Below are positions 24,048-32,425 of a stretch of 53,912 bases of DNA, in pieces. Each line of letters starts with the position of its first letter. Position 1 is the first letter of the stretch. The stretch is from assembly GCA_964467315.1 (NCBI GenBank), contig CAYXSA010000019.1:1-53912 (forward strand), given 5' to 3'. The DNA is from JAAFIM01 sp964467315 (GTDB taxonomy: Bacteria; Bacteroidota; Bacteroidia; Chitinophagales; Saprospiraceae). The position numbers and the translations under genes were made by a program. The notes under the pieces were generated by a model. That model did no database searches. It was not told the origin of the DNA and was given only the letters and a program-made list of their open reading frames with translations.

Positions 24048-24078
24048 CAAGTATATAACAAAGGGGCTGAAATTGCAA
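24048..24078 (-). promoter_or_regulatory. Promoter candidate for the DUF5684 gene
   Basis: TTG (complement of 24076-24078), 20 bases, then TATACTTG (24048-24055), one mismatch from TANNTTTG. It leaves a leader of about 90 bases. Confidence 0.4.
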
Positions 24079-24097
24079 ATTTTACTTATATAAAATG

Positions 24098-24661
24098 TTA
24101 AGGTTTTTTTAACTGTTGCATTTCTGCTAAGAACTGTAGCGAGTCGCCGAGATGTGCACCCGCAAAATCGGGCTGCGCCAAGTAGCGCCGCAATGCAAAA
24201 TGATTAGAAAAAAAGGCAAGCTCCTCGAAGGGGATTTCGTCCAAAGCGAAAAGCCTCGATTCCAGCGTTTCGCTGGTAGCGCCAACTTTGGGGCTTTGCA
24301 GATTTGCCAAAAAAATCATATAAATTTGATTGGCGTGCAAGACGCTATAGACGCTATGCAGGCGCAATATATCGACCTTTGCGCCTGATTCTTCTTCTAC
24401 TTCGCGCGCTGCGCCTGCCTCTACGGTTTCGTCGTTTTCCATAAAGCCAGCGGGCAGATTCCAAAAGCCTTTGCGCGGCTCTATAGCGCGGCGGCAGAGC
24501 AAAATTTTACCCTCGTAGAAAGCCAAGCAGCCGACTACAATTTTTGGGTTTTGATAGTGAACGGTCTCGCAAGCACCGCAAACGATGCGCTCGCGGTTGT
24601 CGTCTTTTGGGGTAAGTCGGCGCAAATCGGCGCTGGAGCACTGGGGGCAGAAATTTATCAT
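24098..24661 (-). CDS. Nudix hydrolase with an N-terminal zinc ribbon
   Basis: A 187-residue cytosolic protein. Cys5, Cys8, Cys28 and Cys31 (CPQC...CGAC) form a zinc ribbon, as in the NudC-like/ADP-ribose-type subfamily. A complete Nudix box lies at 72-94: Gly72, Glu78, then REVEEESG at 86-93, with the catalytic Glu90/Glu91. It hydrolyses a nucleoside diphosphate linked to another moiety; the exact substrate cannot be told. The start MINFCPQC was chosen over one nine codons earlier because the family normally begins at the ribbon. Its last codons lie 20 bases from the promoter of the next minus-strand gene. Confidence 0.88.
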   Translation of the reverse strand: MINFCPQCSSADLRRLTPKDDNRERIVCGACETVHYQNPKIVVGCLAFYEGKILLCRRAIEPRKGFWNLPAGFMENDETVEAGAAREVEEESGAKVDILRLHSVYSVLHANQIYMIFLANLQSPKVGATSETLESRLFALDEIPFEELAFFSNHFALRRYLAQPDFAGAHLGDSLQFLAEMQQLKKP

Positions 24662-24982
24662 ATTTGAGGGGGGAGTTTCCGCAGGCAAGGCTACGCTTGC
24701 CTACGCTTCAAGAAGAAAACGCCCCTTGGGGGCTATTTTTTTGCTCGCCTTTTGGGGCGGAGGCTCGTTTTAGCGGAAAAAGTATCATTTTTGAGCCCGC
24801 TCTTGGGTCTGCCTATTGCGAGAGGGATAGGAGCGGAACCAGCCCGAAGCCGTAGGCAAGGGCTGATGCAGCGGATAGCCCGACGCAAGGGGCGCGTGTA
24901 GGGGCAGCCCTTGTGGCTGCCCTCGCCCCCGAAGCGGCTCGCCAAAAAAAATAAAAAAAGTTTAATCTACCCAGCTCCGTAT
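24662..24982. other. Divergent intergenic region (321 bp)
   Basis: No gene. It holds GC-rich unique sequence and element E11 (24818-24943). A short palindrome CGCCCCTTGGGGGC lies near 24719-24733. Confidence 0.7.
24818..24943 (+). repeat. Three-way-junction element E11 (compensated outer stem)
   Basis: The outer stem is GCGAG (24818-24822) with CTCGC (24938-24942), the same double change as in E3. Hairpin 1 is GCGGAACCAGCC...GGCTGATGCAGC. Hairpin 2 contains a nested GTAG-footed REP hairpin (GTAGGGGCAGCCC-TTGT-GGCTGCCCT, 24898-24923). An A-rich tract follows. Confidence 0.85.
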
Positions 24983-27655
24983 ATGTTCAGGACAAAAATA
25001 CTGTTTTTTTTGCCGCTTTTGTTGCTTCTTTTCACGCCTTTTTTGCGGGCGCAAGAAACGCCAGAAGCTGCCGTAGCGCGGGGCATCGTGCGCGACGAAC
25101 TCGGCGCGGAATTGATAGGCGTGAGCGTTTTGCTGATGATGGACGACGAGCAAGTAACGGGCACGACGACCGATATAAATGGCGCGTATCAGCTTGCAGT
25201 GCCTACGGGCAAGCGTTTTGAACTCTTATTTTCGTATATCGGTATGCGCACCCAACGCACGCAGCCCTATACTTTGAGCGCCAACGAGATACTGACCGTA
25301 GATATGACCTTGCGCGAAGGCAGCCAAACGACGGACGAAGTCGTGGTGGAATACCGCGAGCCCGACCGCGTGCAGGTTACGCGGGAGGATATACAGCGCA
25401 TCGTCAGCGCTTCGGGCAATTTGGAAACGGTCATGCAATTTTTGGCTTCGGGCGTATCGGCGGGCACGGGCGGCGAACTGACTTCGCAGTACTCGGTACG
25501 CGGCGGCAATTACGACGAAAATCTAATCTATGTCAATGGTTTTGAGATATATCGCCCGCTCCTTATTCGCTCCTCGCAGCAGGAGGGTTTGACCTTTCCG
25601 AATGCCGATATGCTCGACTATCTGACGTTTAGCAATGGGGGCTTTCGGGCGCAGTACGGGGATAAAATGTCCTCCGTTCTCGATGTAACCTATCGTAGAC
25701 CGACAGAAAAATTTGAAAGCAGCATCGGCGCAAGCCTTTTGGGGGCGCAGTTTTACGCGGGCGGAGCGCGCAATCTCGATACCCTGAAAACGGGGCGGCG
25801 TTTTACTTGGACTACGGGTTTGCGCTACAAAACTACCCAGTATCTGCTGACTTCGCAGGCGGTGCGGGGCGAATATGTGCCTACTTTTTTTGATGTGCAG
25901 ACCAACCTCATCGCCGATATAGGCAAGCGCTCGAAATTGGAATTTTTAGGCAATTATTCCTTCTCTCGCTTCAAACTCCTGCCGCGCGACGGCAGCAACG
26001 ATACGGGTTTATTTAACTATGTGCTGAATCTGACCTCGCGTTTTGAGGGCAAGGAATTGAGCGATTTTACGACCTCCATGCTGGGTTTGGCGTATTCTTG
26101 GGCGAGTAAAGATTCGACGCATCGGCGCGATAGCAGCCATTATCGGGTGAGTCAGACGCGGCACCGTGTGCAGGGTTCGTATTTTCAGAGCTACGAAAAC
26201 GAGCGCATCGATATTTTGGCGGAGTACTGGCTGACGCAGAAAGAAACGAACTTTGGTAGCGAAAATTTTGGCGAACCCGTAGCGACTTTGAGCTATGGCA
26301 TGACGCACCAATATGCGCGCAACTTCCTGACTATCAACATCGCCAACCTCGCCTATCGCGGCGTGTGGAGCAATAATATATACGACGACCAGCGCCTAAC
26401 GGATACGACTTTGCGCAGCACGGAGGCATATCACGAAAGCTCTTGGGGGGTAGATGCCAAAAACGAGCGCATCAACGACGACCTCAAAGAGTGGACGCGT
26501 TACGACTCCTTGTATTTTACCGTGCCCTTTGATACGGCTGCCGTTTTGATACCGACCTATTACCGCACTCAAGCGGACTTGAATACCTTCCGTTTTCAGG
26601 CTTTTGCGCAGCATTCCTTGCGTTACATCACCCCAAAAAGCAAATGGGAAGCCGTCGTAGGCGTGCGCGCCAACTATTGGACGCTCAATAAAGAGTTGGT
26701 AGTTTCGCCGCGTATGCAGTTTTTTTACACCCCGCGCCGATTTAGTCACCCAGTAGGCGATACGACGCATAGCAGCAAGGATTTGACCTTTAAGCTCTGT
26801 TTGGGCGCTTATCATCAGCCGCCTTTTTATCGGGAATTGCGCAATTTGGACGGGGAACTAAACTACAATCTGCTGGCGCAACGCTCCTTGCAGGCTGTGG
26901 GCGGGGTGGTTTGGGACTTTGTGGCTTGGAAGCGCCGCTTTAAGTTCATTTCCGAACTTTTTTACAAGCATCAAACCAATTTGGTCGCCTACGATGTGGA
27001 CAATGTGCGCATACGCTACTACGGCAACAATGCCGCTTCGGGCTATGTCATGGGCTGGGATTTTCGGCTCAATGGCGAGTTTGTCAAGGGTTTGGATTCT
27101 TGGCTAAATCTCTCTTTCATGCGGGCGCGGGAGCGCTTCGACGGGGTGCAGCATGGGCTGCGCAGTTTCAACGGATTGACAGTAGATACGACCCTTTTGA
27201 ACGATGTACCGAAGCCGACCGACCAGCTTTTTATCCTCTCGATGTACTTCCAAGACCATATACCGCGTGCCGAATGGGCGCAGGTGAATGTAGCGCTTAC
27301 GGTGGGTTCGGGCATGGCGTTTGGCATACCGCGCAACAATGTCGATTTTCGCAACACTTACCGTTATTTGCCTTATCATCGCATCGATATTGGTTTTTCT
27401 TTCACGCTTTTCGACCAAGCGAAGTACATCAAAAAGCGCTACGAGAGCCAGCGCAGCGATTTCTTGAAGCAAGAAAAAAGCGTTTTGCGCCGCAAACTGC
27501 GCTCCGCATGGCTAAGTTTGGAGGTTTTCAATCTTATGCAGGTCGCCAATCAGTCTTCTTACAATTGGATACGCACCTTCGAGAACGTCAGCTACGGCAT
27601 ACCGAATACGCTCACCTCGCGTCGGCTAAATTTGAGATTTCGGGTAGAGTTTTAG
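24983..27655 (+). CDS. TonB-dependent outer-membrane receptor
   Basis: An 890-residue protein starting with a signal peptide (MFRTKILFFLPLLLLLFTPFLRAQ). A carboxypeptidase-regulatory-like domain (about 30-115: GIVRDELGAELIGVSVLLM, TTTDINGAYQLAVPTG) comes first, as in Bacteroidota SusC-type receptors. A plug domain (about 130-235) carries GGELTSQYSVRGGNYDENL and NGFEIYRPLL. The rest is a 22-strand-type barrel rich in aromatic strands and ends in RVEF, the usual outer-membrane C-terminal Phe. It imports an unknown ligand using TonB energy. No SusD partner is adjacent, so it is not a classical Sus pair. The start ATG is 40 bases after element E11. Confidence 0.9.
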   Translation: MFRTKILFFLPLLLLLFTPFLRAQETPEAAVARGIVRDELGAELIGVSVLLMMDDEQVTGTTTDINGAYQLAVPTGKRFELLFSYIGMRTQRTQPYTLSANEILTVDMTLREGSQTTDEVVVEYREPDRVQVTREDIQRIVSASGNLETVMQFLASGVSAGTGGELTSQYSVRGGNYDENLIYVNGFEIYRPLLIRSSQQEGLTFPNADMLDYLTFSNGGFRAQYGDKMSSVLDVTYRRPTEKFESSIGASLLGAQFYAGGARNLDTLKTGRRFTWTTGLRYKTTQYLLTSQAVRGEYVPTFFDVQTNLIADIGKRSKLEFLGNYSFSRFKLLPRDGSNDTGLFNYVLNLTSRFEGKELSDFTTSMLGLAYSWASKDSTHRRDSSHYRVSQTRHRVQGSYFQSYENERIDILAEYWLTQKETNFGSENFGEPVATLSYGMTHQYARNFLTINIANLAYRGVWSNNIYDDQRLTDTTLRSTEAYHESSWGVDAKNERINDDLKEWTRYDSLYFTVPFDTAAVLIPTYYRTQADLNTFRFQAFAQHSLRYITPKSKWEAVVGVRANYWTLNKELVVSPRMQFFYTPRRFSHPVGDTTHSSKDLTFKLCLGAYHQPPFYRELRNLDGELNYNLLAQRSLQAVGGVVWDFVAWKRRFKFISELFYKHQTNLVAYDVDNVRIRYYGNNAASGYVMGWDFRLNGEFVKGLDSWLNLSFMRARERFDGVQHGLRSFNGLTVDTTLLNDVPKPTDQLFILSMYFQDHIPRAEWAQVNVALTVGSGMAFGIPRNNVDFRNTYRYLPYHRIDIGFSFTLFDQAKYIKKRYESQRSDFLKQEKSVLRRKLRSAWLSLEVFNLMQVANQSSYNWIRTFENVSYGIPNTLTSRRLNLRFRVEF

Positions 27656-27668
27656 GCTGTTTTTTGGG

Positions 27669-27772
27669 GGGCGTGCCCCTGCTCCCCGCGCCGCGCAAAG
27701 CGCTGCGCTTAAAGGTCGCAGGGTCGGGCTATTTGAGCCGTAGCATGCTACGGCTCTGCATATCCCTCACGC
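27669..27772 (-). repeat. Three-way-junction element E12
   Basis: Minus-strand copy. Hairpin 2 is closed by CCCTGC/GCAGGG with the CGACCTTTAAG loop and a nested CGCGC stem. Hairpin 1 is GAGCCGTAG-CATG-CTACGGCTC, as in E1. An accessory GCGCC-AAAGG-GGCGC-type hairpin follows block A. Confidence 0.85.
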
Positions 27773-27835
27773 AAATACGGTGCGCCGCGCCAAAGGGGCG
27801 CGGGCGCGAAAATTTTTTATTTTTTGTTTCTATTT

Positions 27836-27904
27836 GGGGGCGAACACAAGGGGGCGAACACAAGGGGGCGAACACAAGGGGGCGAACACAAGGTTCGCCC
27901 CTAC
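27836..27904. repeat. Tandem REP half-hairpins upstream of the RAYT gene
   Basis: Four head-to-tail 14-bp units GGGGGCGAACACAA followed by GGTTCGCCCCTAC. Each left arm can pair with the single right arm (GGGCGAAC/GTTCGCCC). It looks like a REP hairpin whose left half has been tandemly expanded, 19 bases before the RAYT start. Confidence 0.85.
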
Positions 27905-27922
27905 CTAAATCCTAATTTTGAT

Positions 27923-28552
27923 ATGCGCTACAACCCTCGAATCCATAAACGGCACTCTATTCGTTTGCGGGGCTACGACTATTCGCAGGAAGGACTTTAT
28001 TTTATTACGATTTGTTGCCAGCACGGGGCGCATTTGTTCGGTCAGGTGCAAAATGCCGAAATGATACCAAACGCGGCGGGCGAAATGGTCGCCAAATGGT
28101 ATTACGCTTTGGAAAGCCGACACGCAAACATACGGTGTCATGATATGGTCGTCATGCCCAATCATTTTCATTGTATTATCGAAATCATACCAACCCCAAA
28201 CGCAACCGTAGGGGCAGACCAATGTGTCTGCCCCAATGCAGACCAATGTGCCTGCCCCAATGCAGACCAATGTGCCTGCCCTACGCCCGAACAAAAAAAC
28301 AAACAGCCGATTTTGGGCGAACACATTGGTTCGCCCCTACACCGCGTACTGCAATGGTTCAAAACCATGACCACCAACGAATACATCCGCCAGGTAAAAA
28401 ATGCCGATTGGTTGCCCTTTGATGGTCGATTGTGGCAGCGTAATTACTACGAGCATATCATTCGTGATGAACGCGCCTACGTTTTTATTTCGGCGTATAT
28501 ACTGCAAAACCCCGCCAAATGGCAAAAAGATAAATTTTACAAGCAACTGTAG
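27923..28552 (+). CDS. REP-associated tyrosine transposase (RAYT, Y1_Tnp/IS200-like)
   Basis: A 209-residue HUH-type endonuclease. The metal-binding motif is in MVVMPNHFHCIIEI (His81, His83), preceded by the family's GYDYSQEGLYFITICCQ strand. The C-terminal family signature LWQRNYYEHIIRDERAY is present. The catalytic tyrosine is either Tyr154 (TTNEYIRQVK) or one of the conserved NYYEH pair (Tyr175/176). RAYT enzymes cut single-stranded DNA at GTAG-footed REP hairpins. Residues about 98-121 are three tandem 8-residue repeats (ADQCVCPN, NADQCACP) that are translated REP hairpins, and HIGSPLH (134-140) is another. The TAG stop is the GTAG foot of a further REP. Despite this, both motifs remain in one open frame. 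The start MRYNPRIHKR is the family's usual N-terminus. Confidence 0.88.
   Translation: MRYNPRIHKRHSIRLRGYDYSQEGLYFITICCQHGAHLFGQVQNAEMIPNAAGEMVAKWYYALESRHANIRCHDMVVMPNHFHCIIEIIPTPNATVGADQCVCPNADQCACPNADQCACPTPEQKNKQPILGEHIGSPLHRVLQWFKTMTTNEYIRQVKNADWLPFDGRLWQRNYYEHIIRDERAYVFISAYILQNPAKWQKDKFYKQL
28208..28340. repeat. REP hairpins inside the RAYT coding sequence
   Basis: GTAG at 28208-28211 is followed by three 24-bp units GCAGACCAATGTGYCTGCCC (28214-28285), ending in CTAC. A second hairpin GGGCGAACACATTGGTTCGCCC with CTAC foot lies at 28315-28340. Both have lengths that keep the frame. Confidence 0.85.
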
Positions 28553-28648
28553 GGGCGAACCTTGTGTTCGCCCTAATTATGCCCGTGCCTGCGCCGCAAA
28601 ATGCGGTTATTATTCGTGTGTGGGGCAGACACATTGGTCTGCCCCTAC
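28549..28648. repeat. Two GTAG-footed REP hairpins after the RAYT gene
   Basis: GTAGGGGCGAACCTTGTGTTCGCCC (28549-28572, partly) overlaps the RAYT stop codon. GGGGCAGACACATTGGTCTGCCCC with CTAC foot (28622-28648) is the opposite orientation. Together with the upstream array they surround the transposase gene. Confidence 0.85.
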
Positions 28649-28957
28649 GCGCACGCAATGTACTTCAACATCTATTATTTTTTAATGATTGCTTTTTTAT
28701 AAAACGTTGATAATCAATTATTTGTATAAAATACGCTGTGCTAATTAAAAAAATCTTCAAAATTGCGCTAAATTTAAGAGCTTTGCGTCTACTTGCAGCC
28801 CCGCGCTCCTTTGGCGCGGGGCACCGTTTTTGCGTGAGGGATAGTAGGGGCGAATCAACATTCGCCCCGCATAGCCCGACCCCGCGACCTTTAAGGAGCG
28901 GGGACACGCCCAAAAAAAAACAATAATTCAATTACAAAATATCTTAATACCGAAACC
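28553..28957. other. Intergenic region (405 bp)
   Basis: No gene. It holds two REP hairpins, an AT-rich part with a TTGATAATCAA palindrome (28707-28717), a perfect GCCCCGCGC/GCGCGGGGC hairpin (28798-28822) and element E13. Confidence 0.8.
28832..28911 (+). repeat. Three-way-junction element E13
   Basis: Shortest type: hairpin 1 is the REP-like GGGGCGAAT-CAAC-ATTCGCCCC, hairpin 2 is CCCCGC-GACCTTTAAGGA-GCGGGG. It is almost identical to E14, 1.2 kb downstream. Confidence 0.9.
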
Positions 28958-29911
28958 ATGAAAATTATCGCTCTTTTTTTCTTCTTTTTTATGTCCATTA
29001 GCTGCATGGCAGCGCAGGTGTATACCACAGGAGCAAAGTCAGCAGAATGCGATGACCCTGCATATATGCCTAAGCGCGTCGCAGGCGCTGCCGAAATAAA
29101 TTGCCATTGGGAGGTAGAATTTGCAATGCCCAAACGCTATAATAAGGACAAGCGAATAGAAACAGTTGGCTCGCCTGATTCACTCCTGAAAGCAGAGCTC
29201 TTAGCTATAAAAAAGGCAGCGAAAACGCCCGAAAATTTAGCGCAAACGTTGCAACAATTACAAAAAAAACATTCAAGAATTGTATTTATCGAAATACCCG
29301 AAAAGCCTATTAGGCTGGAAGCAAAATTAATATTCGGTAAGTATAATAGAAAATTTTCGCCTTCGCCGTATGGAAAAGATACAAACATCTCGGATTCAGA
29401 TTATTGGCGTTTGGATAGTATGGCATTGAGTACCACTGAAAATGAAAATTTTAAATTTACTATGGATTCTATAACTATAGGAAATTGTGTCTTTCACCCA
29501 CAATATGGCTGTTTTCGGTATGTTTATAGCTGTAAATTGAATTATAGGGCATTAGACTTGCCAGAATTTAGCTTTTATTTAGATAAAAATCCTGATTTCG
29601 CTAAAACGTTCCTGGAATCGGATATTGACAAATTAATAGCCTCTAAGCTGCCTTTTGTGCACATTTATAGCGAGGAGGAAGCAAAAATATGGACAAGATA
29701 TGGTACTTGTTTGTCAATAGATAACAACTTAAACAAAAAAAAAGGGGTAATGGAGATTGATAAGGTCATTATTAGTCCGAAATTAAAAGATAATGTAGGT
29801 GATATTCCTTTAGGCAAGCACGGCTATTGGGGGCTTATAAAGGTCAAACATAATGAAGAAAAGGCTTTTCAAAACTTAAAAAAGCAGATATTTGAGCTGA
29901 ATAAAAAGTAG
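28958..29911 (+). CDS. Exported protein of unknown function, paralogue 1
   Basis: A 317-residue protein with a signal peptide (MKIIALFFFFFMSISCMAAQ). The mature part is alpha/beta, lysine-rich and AT-rich for this window. Conserved points with its neighbour include DPAYMPKRVAGAAEINC, GSPDSLLKAELLAIKKAAKT, EKPIRLEAKLIFGKY, KLNYRALDLPEFSFYLDKNP and a C-terminal GYWGLIKVK. The start resembles a TonB-like region (PEFSFYLDK...), but no family can be named. It arose with the next gene by a 1.2-kb tandem duplication that included element E13/E14. Confidence 0.7.
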   Translation: MKIIALFFFFFMSISCMAAQVYTTGAKSAECDDPAYMPKRVAGAAEINCHWEVEFAMPKRYNKDKRIETVGSPDSLLKAELLAIKKAAKTPENLAQTLQQLQKKHSRIVFIEIPEKPIRLEAKLIFGKYNRKFSPSPYGKDTNISDSDYWRLDSMALSTTENENFKFTMDSITIGNCVFHPQYGCFRYVYSCKLNYRALDLPEFSFYLDKNPDFAKTFLESDIDKLIASKLPFVHIYSEEEAKIWTRYGTCLSIDNNLNKKKGVMEIDKVIISPKLKDNVGDIPLGKHGYWGLIKVKHNEEKAFQNLKKQIFELNKK

Positions 29912-29940
29912 ATTTAAAATATACAGAGTAAAGCCCAACC

Positions 29941-30033
29941 CCGCTTCGGGGCGCGTCTACTCGCAGCCCCGCGCCCCGTTCGCTCCCTTTGGGTCGCGTC
30001 TACTCGCAGCCCCGCGCTCCTTTGGCGCGGGGC
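29941..30033. repeat. Duplicated GC-rich hairpins before E14
   Basis: Two copies of GCGTCTACTCGCAGCCCCGCGC, the second ending in the perfect GCCCCGCGC/GCGCGGGGC hairpin also found before E13. Confidence 0.75.
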
Positions 30034-30042
30034 ACCGTTTTT

Positions 30043-30122
30043 GCGTGAGGGATAGTAGGGGCGAATCAACATTCGCCCCGCATAGCCCGACCCCGCGACC
30101 TTTAAGGAGCGGGGGCACGCCC
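30043..30122 (+). repeat. Three-way-junction element E14
   Basis: Matches E13 except near block C (GGGGGCACGC for GGGGACACGC). An A-run follows, then the same CAATAATTCAATTAC leader as in the first copy. Confidence 0.9.
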
Positions 30123-30175
30123 AAAAAACAAAAACCCCCAATAATTCAATTACAAAATATCTTAACACCAAAACC

Positions 30176-31126
30176 ATGAAAATCATCGCTCTTTTTTTCT
30201 CGTTTTTTGTAGCCATCAGCCATATAGCAGGGCAGACAACCGCCACAACCGCCGAAATATGCGCCGACCCGGCCTATACGCCTAAGCGCATCGCAGGCGA
30301 TGCCGAAATAACTTGCTCTTGGGAGGTAGAATTGACAATGCCCAAAAGCTATCTCTTTAATAAGGATAAGCGAATAGAAAAAACTGCGGGCTCGCCCGAT
30401 TCGCTGCTGAAAGCGGAACTCTTAGCTATAAAAAAGGCAGCCAAAACGCCTGAAAATTTAGCTCAGACGCTACGAAAAATGCAGAAAAAACACTCAAGAG
30501 TGGTATTTATCCAAATGCCAGAAAAGCCTATTAAGCTGGAAGCAAAATATATATTTGGCAAGTATAGCGTAAAAAAGCTGGGCGCCTCCAATACCAATGA
30601 ATATTATGGGGATAAATGGCTTATAGATAGCATGGCATTGAGTTCGACTCCAGATGAAAATTTTCAATTTACGCTGGACTCCATATATAATTACGCTTGT
30701 CCATACACCTGCCCGCATGCCACTTATTACTTAAGATTTAGGTATAAATTGAACTATAGAGCATTGGACTTGCCAAAATTCAGCTTTTATTTGGATAAAC
30801 ATCCTGATTTCGCTAAAACATTCATGGAATCTGATGTTGAAGAGTTGATAGCCTCTAAGTTGCCTTTTGTGCATATTCATAGCGATAAAGCGTTGAGTGC
30901 GCCTACATATCAGCCAGTGACATTTGGATATTGCGAAAATCCCTATAAAAAAACAGATAAATATAAGGTTACTAATGCACTACTAAGTGAAATCTGCATA
31001 AACTGCTTGGTACGCGATATTTATTTGGACAAATGGGCCTATTGGGGGCTTATAAAGCAAAAGAATAATGCGAAAAAAGCCAAAAAAGACCTGATAAAGC
31101 AGGCATTTAAGCTGAATAAAAAGTAG
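30176..31126 (+). CDS. Exported protein of unknown function, paralogue 2
   Basis: A 316-residue protein, clearly alignable along its whole length with the previous gene (same signal peptide start MKIIALFF, same GSPDSLLKAELLAIKKAAKT block, same KLNYRALDLPKFSFYLDK block). It differs most in the middle (STPDENFQFTLDSIYNYAC...) and near 245-290, where it carries a Cys pair (EICINCLV) that copy 1 lacks. The two leaders, from the GC-rich hairpin through E14 to the start codon, are nearly identical to those of copy 1, unlike the coding parts. Confidence 0.7.
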   Translation: MKIIALFFSFFVAISHIAGQTTATTAEICADPAYTPKRIAGDAEITCSWEVELTMPKSYLFNKDKRIEKTAGSPDSLLKAELLAIKKAAKTPENLAQTLRKMQKKHSRVVFIQMPEKPIKLEAKYIFGKYSVKKLGASNTNEYYGDKWLIDSMALSSTPDENFQFTLDSIYNYACPYTCPHATYYLRFRYKLNYRALDLPKFSFYLDKHPDFAKTFMESDVEELIASKLPFVHIHSDKALSAPTYQPVTFGYCENPYKKTDKYKVTNALLSEICINCLVRDIYLDKWAYWGLIKQKNNAKKAKKDLIKQAFKLNKK

Positions 31127-31143
31127 ATTTAAAATATAGCAGC

Positions 31144-31174
31144 TTGCTCTTTCGCAAAAAAAGCTATACTTTTG
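31144..31174 (+). promoter_or_regulatory. Promoter of dprA
   Basis: TTG at 31144-31146, 20 bases, then TACTTTTG at 31167-31174: both Bacteroidota sigma-ABfr-type boxes at normal spacing. It lies 26 bases before the ATG. Confidence 0.6.
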
Positions 31175-31200
31175 TGTTGCAATTATTCTTAATCCCTACT

Positions 31201-32328
31201 ATGACTATGTACCCTGACTTGTTTTATCAAATAGCGCTGCGGCAGAGCGCGCAAATAGGCGACATCAGCGCCAAAGCCCTGTATACGCATTTTGGCAGCG
31301 CGGCGGCAGTGTACGAGGCTTCGGCTTTGGATTTGGCAGCTTGCGCGGGCATTAGTCGCCCCGCTATCGACTCCGTACTATCGAAGTCGGGTTTTGCGAT
31401 GGCAGAGCGCGAACTGCGTTTTATCGAGCGCCAGCAAATTAGCGTCTTGCTTTTTACCGATAGTGCCTATCCGCAGCGCTTGCGCGCTTATGAGGGACAG
31501 CCTTTTATGTTTTTTTATCGGGGCAATCTATCCGCGCTCAACCCTGTGCGCTCGCTTGCTGTTATCGGTACGCGCCAGCCCACCAAAGCGGGCATAGCCC
31601 ACTGCGAGGGCTTTGTGCAAGCCATTTGCGAAGCTGCCAGCCCTGTGATTGTCAGCGGTTTGGCGTATGGTATTGATATTACAGCGCATCGCCGTTGCGT
31701 CCAACTCCAACAACCCACCATAGCCATCGTTGGCAACGGCTTAGACAAAATCTACCCCAGCCTGCACCAACGCACGGTAGAAGAAATGATACAAACGGGC
31801 GGCGGCATTCTGTCGGAATTTGTCAGCGGTACGCGCCCTGCGCGGGAGCATTTTCCGATGCGCAACCGCGTTATCGCCGCCCTTGCCGATGCTGTCTTTG
31901 TTGTGGAAACCGCCGCTCAAGGCGGCTCTATCATCACTGCCGAACTCGCCAACCAGTACCGAAAAGACGTTTTTGCACTGCCAGGGCGCATCGACGACCC
32001 CTATTCCGCAGGCTGCAATTACCTCATAAAAAAGCAACTCGCCACCCTCACCGAAGCACCCGAAGAGATACTACACCGACTCCAATGGCAGCGCCCTTCG
32101 CCGCTTTCCGCCGCCGTAGCCAACCCCGCCCAAAGCCAATTATTCGCCCAGCTAACGGAAGAAGAACAAATGCTTATCCGTATGCTCACAGGCAAACCCA
32201 GCCTGCACCTCGATACCCTCATACAAGAAACCAATATATCTACCAGCCGCCTCGCCGCTTTGCTCCTCGACTTGGAACTCCGCGCCCTCGTCCGCGCCCT
32301 GCCAGGCAAACATTTTCAACTCTGCTGA
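31201..32328 (+). CDS. dprA: DNA-processing protein DprA
   Basis: A 375-residue cytosolic protein that binds single-stranded DNA entering by transformation and loads RecA. An N-terminal HhH/SAM-like region (about 1-70, with SAKALYTHFGSAAAVYEA) precedes the Rossmann-type DprA core: LAVIGTRQPT, VIVSGLAYGIDITAHR, AIVGNGLDKIYPSLHQ, SEFVSGTRPAREHFPMRNRVIA, AAQGGSIITAELANQ and DVFALPGRIDDPYSAGCN. The C-terminal winged helix (about 310-375) has TLIQETNISTSRLAALLLDLEL. It starts at MTMYPDLF, 26 bases after a good promoter. A heptamer array begins three bases past the stop. Confidence 0.95.
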   Translation: MTMYPDLFYQIALRQSAQIGDISAKALYTHFGSAAAVYEASALDLAACAGISRPAIDSVLSKSGFAMAERELRFIERQQISVLLFTDSAYPQRLRAYEGQPFMFFYRGNLSALNPVRSLAVIGTRQPTKAGIAHCEGFVQAICEAASPVIVSGLAYGIDITAHRRCVQLQQPTIAIVGNGLDKIYPSLHQRTVEEMIQTGGGILSEFVSGTRPAREHFPMRNRVIAALADAVFVVETAAQGGSIITAELANQYRKDVFALPGRIDDPYSAGCNYLIKKQLATLTEAPEEILHRLQWQRPSPLSAAVANPAQSQLFAQLTEEEQMLIRMLTGKPSLHLDTLIQETNISTSRLAALLLDLELRALVRALPGKHFQLC

Positions 32329-32330
32329 TG

Positions 32331-32422
32331 AAAGTGAAAAGTGAAAAGTGAAAAGTGCATTTTTTTAGCACTTATTTTAGCTTATAACTTATTGATAATC
32401 ATAATTTTATGTGCTATCCCTC
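32331..32422. repeat. Heptamers, TGATAATCA palindrome and block A remnant
   Basis: GTGAAAA units at 32331-32356, TTGATAATCA at 32392-32401, and a degenerate TATCCCTCCCGC at 32414-32425 resembling reversed block A, all in the 97-bp gap between convergent genes. Confidence 0.55.
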
Positions 32423-32425
32423 CCG

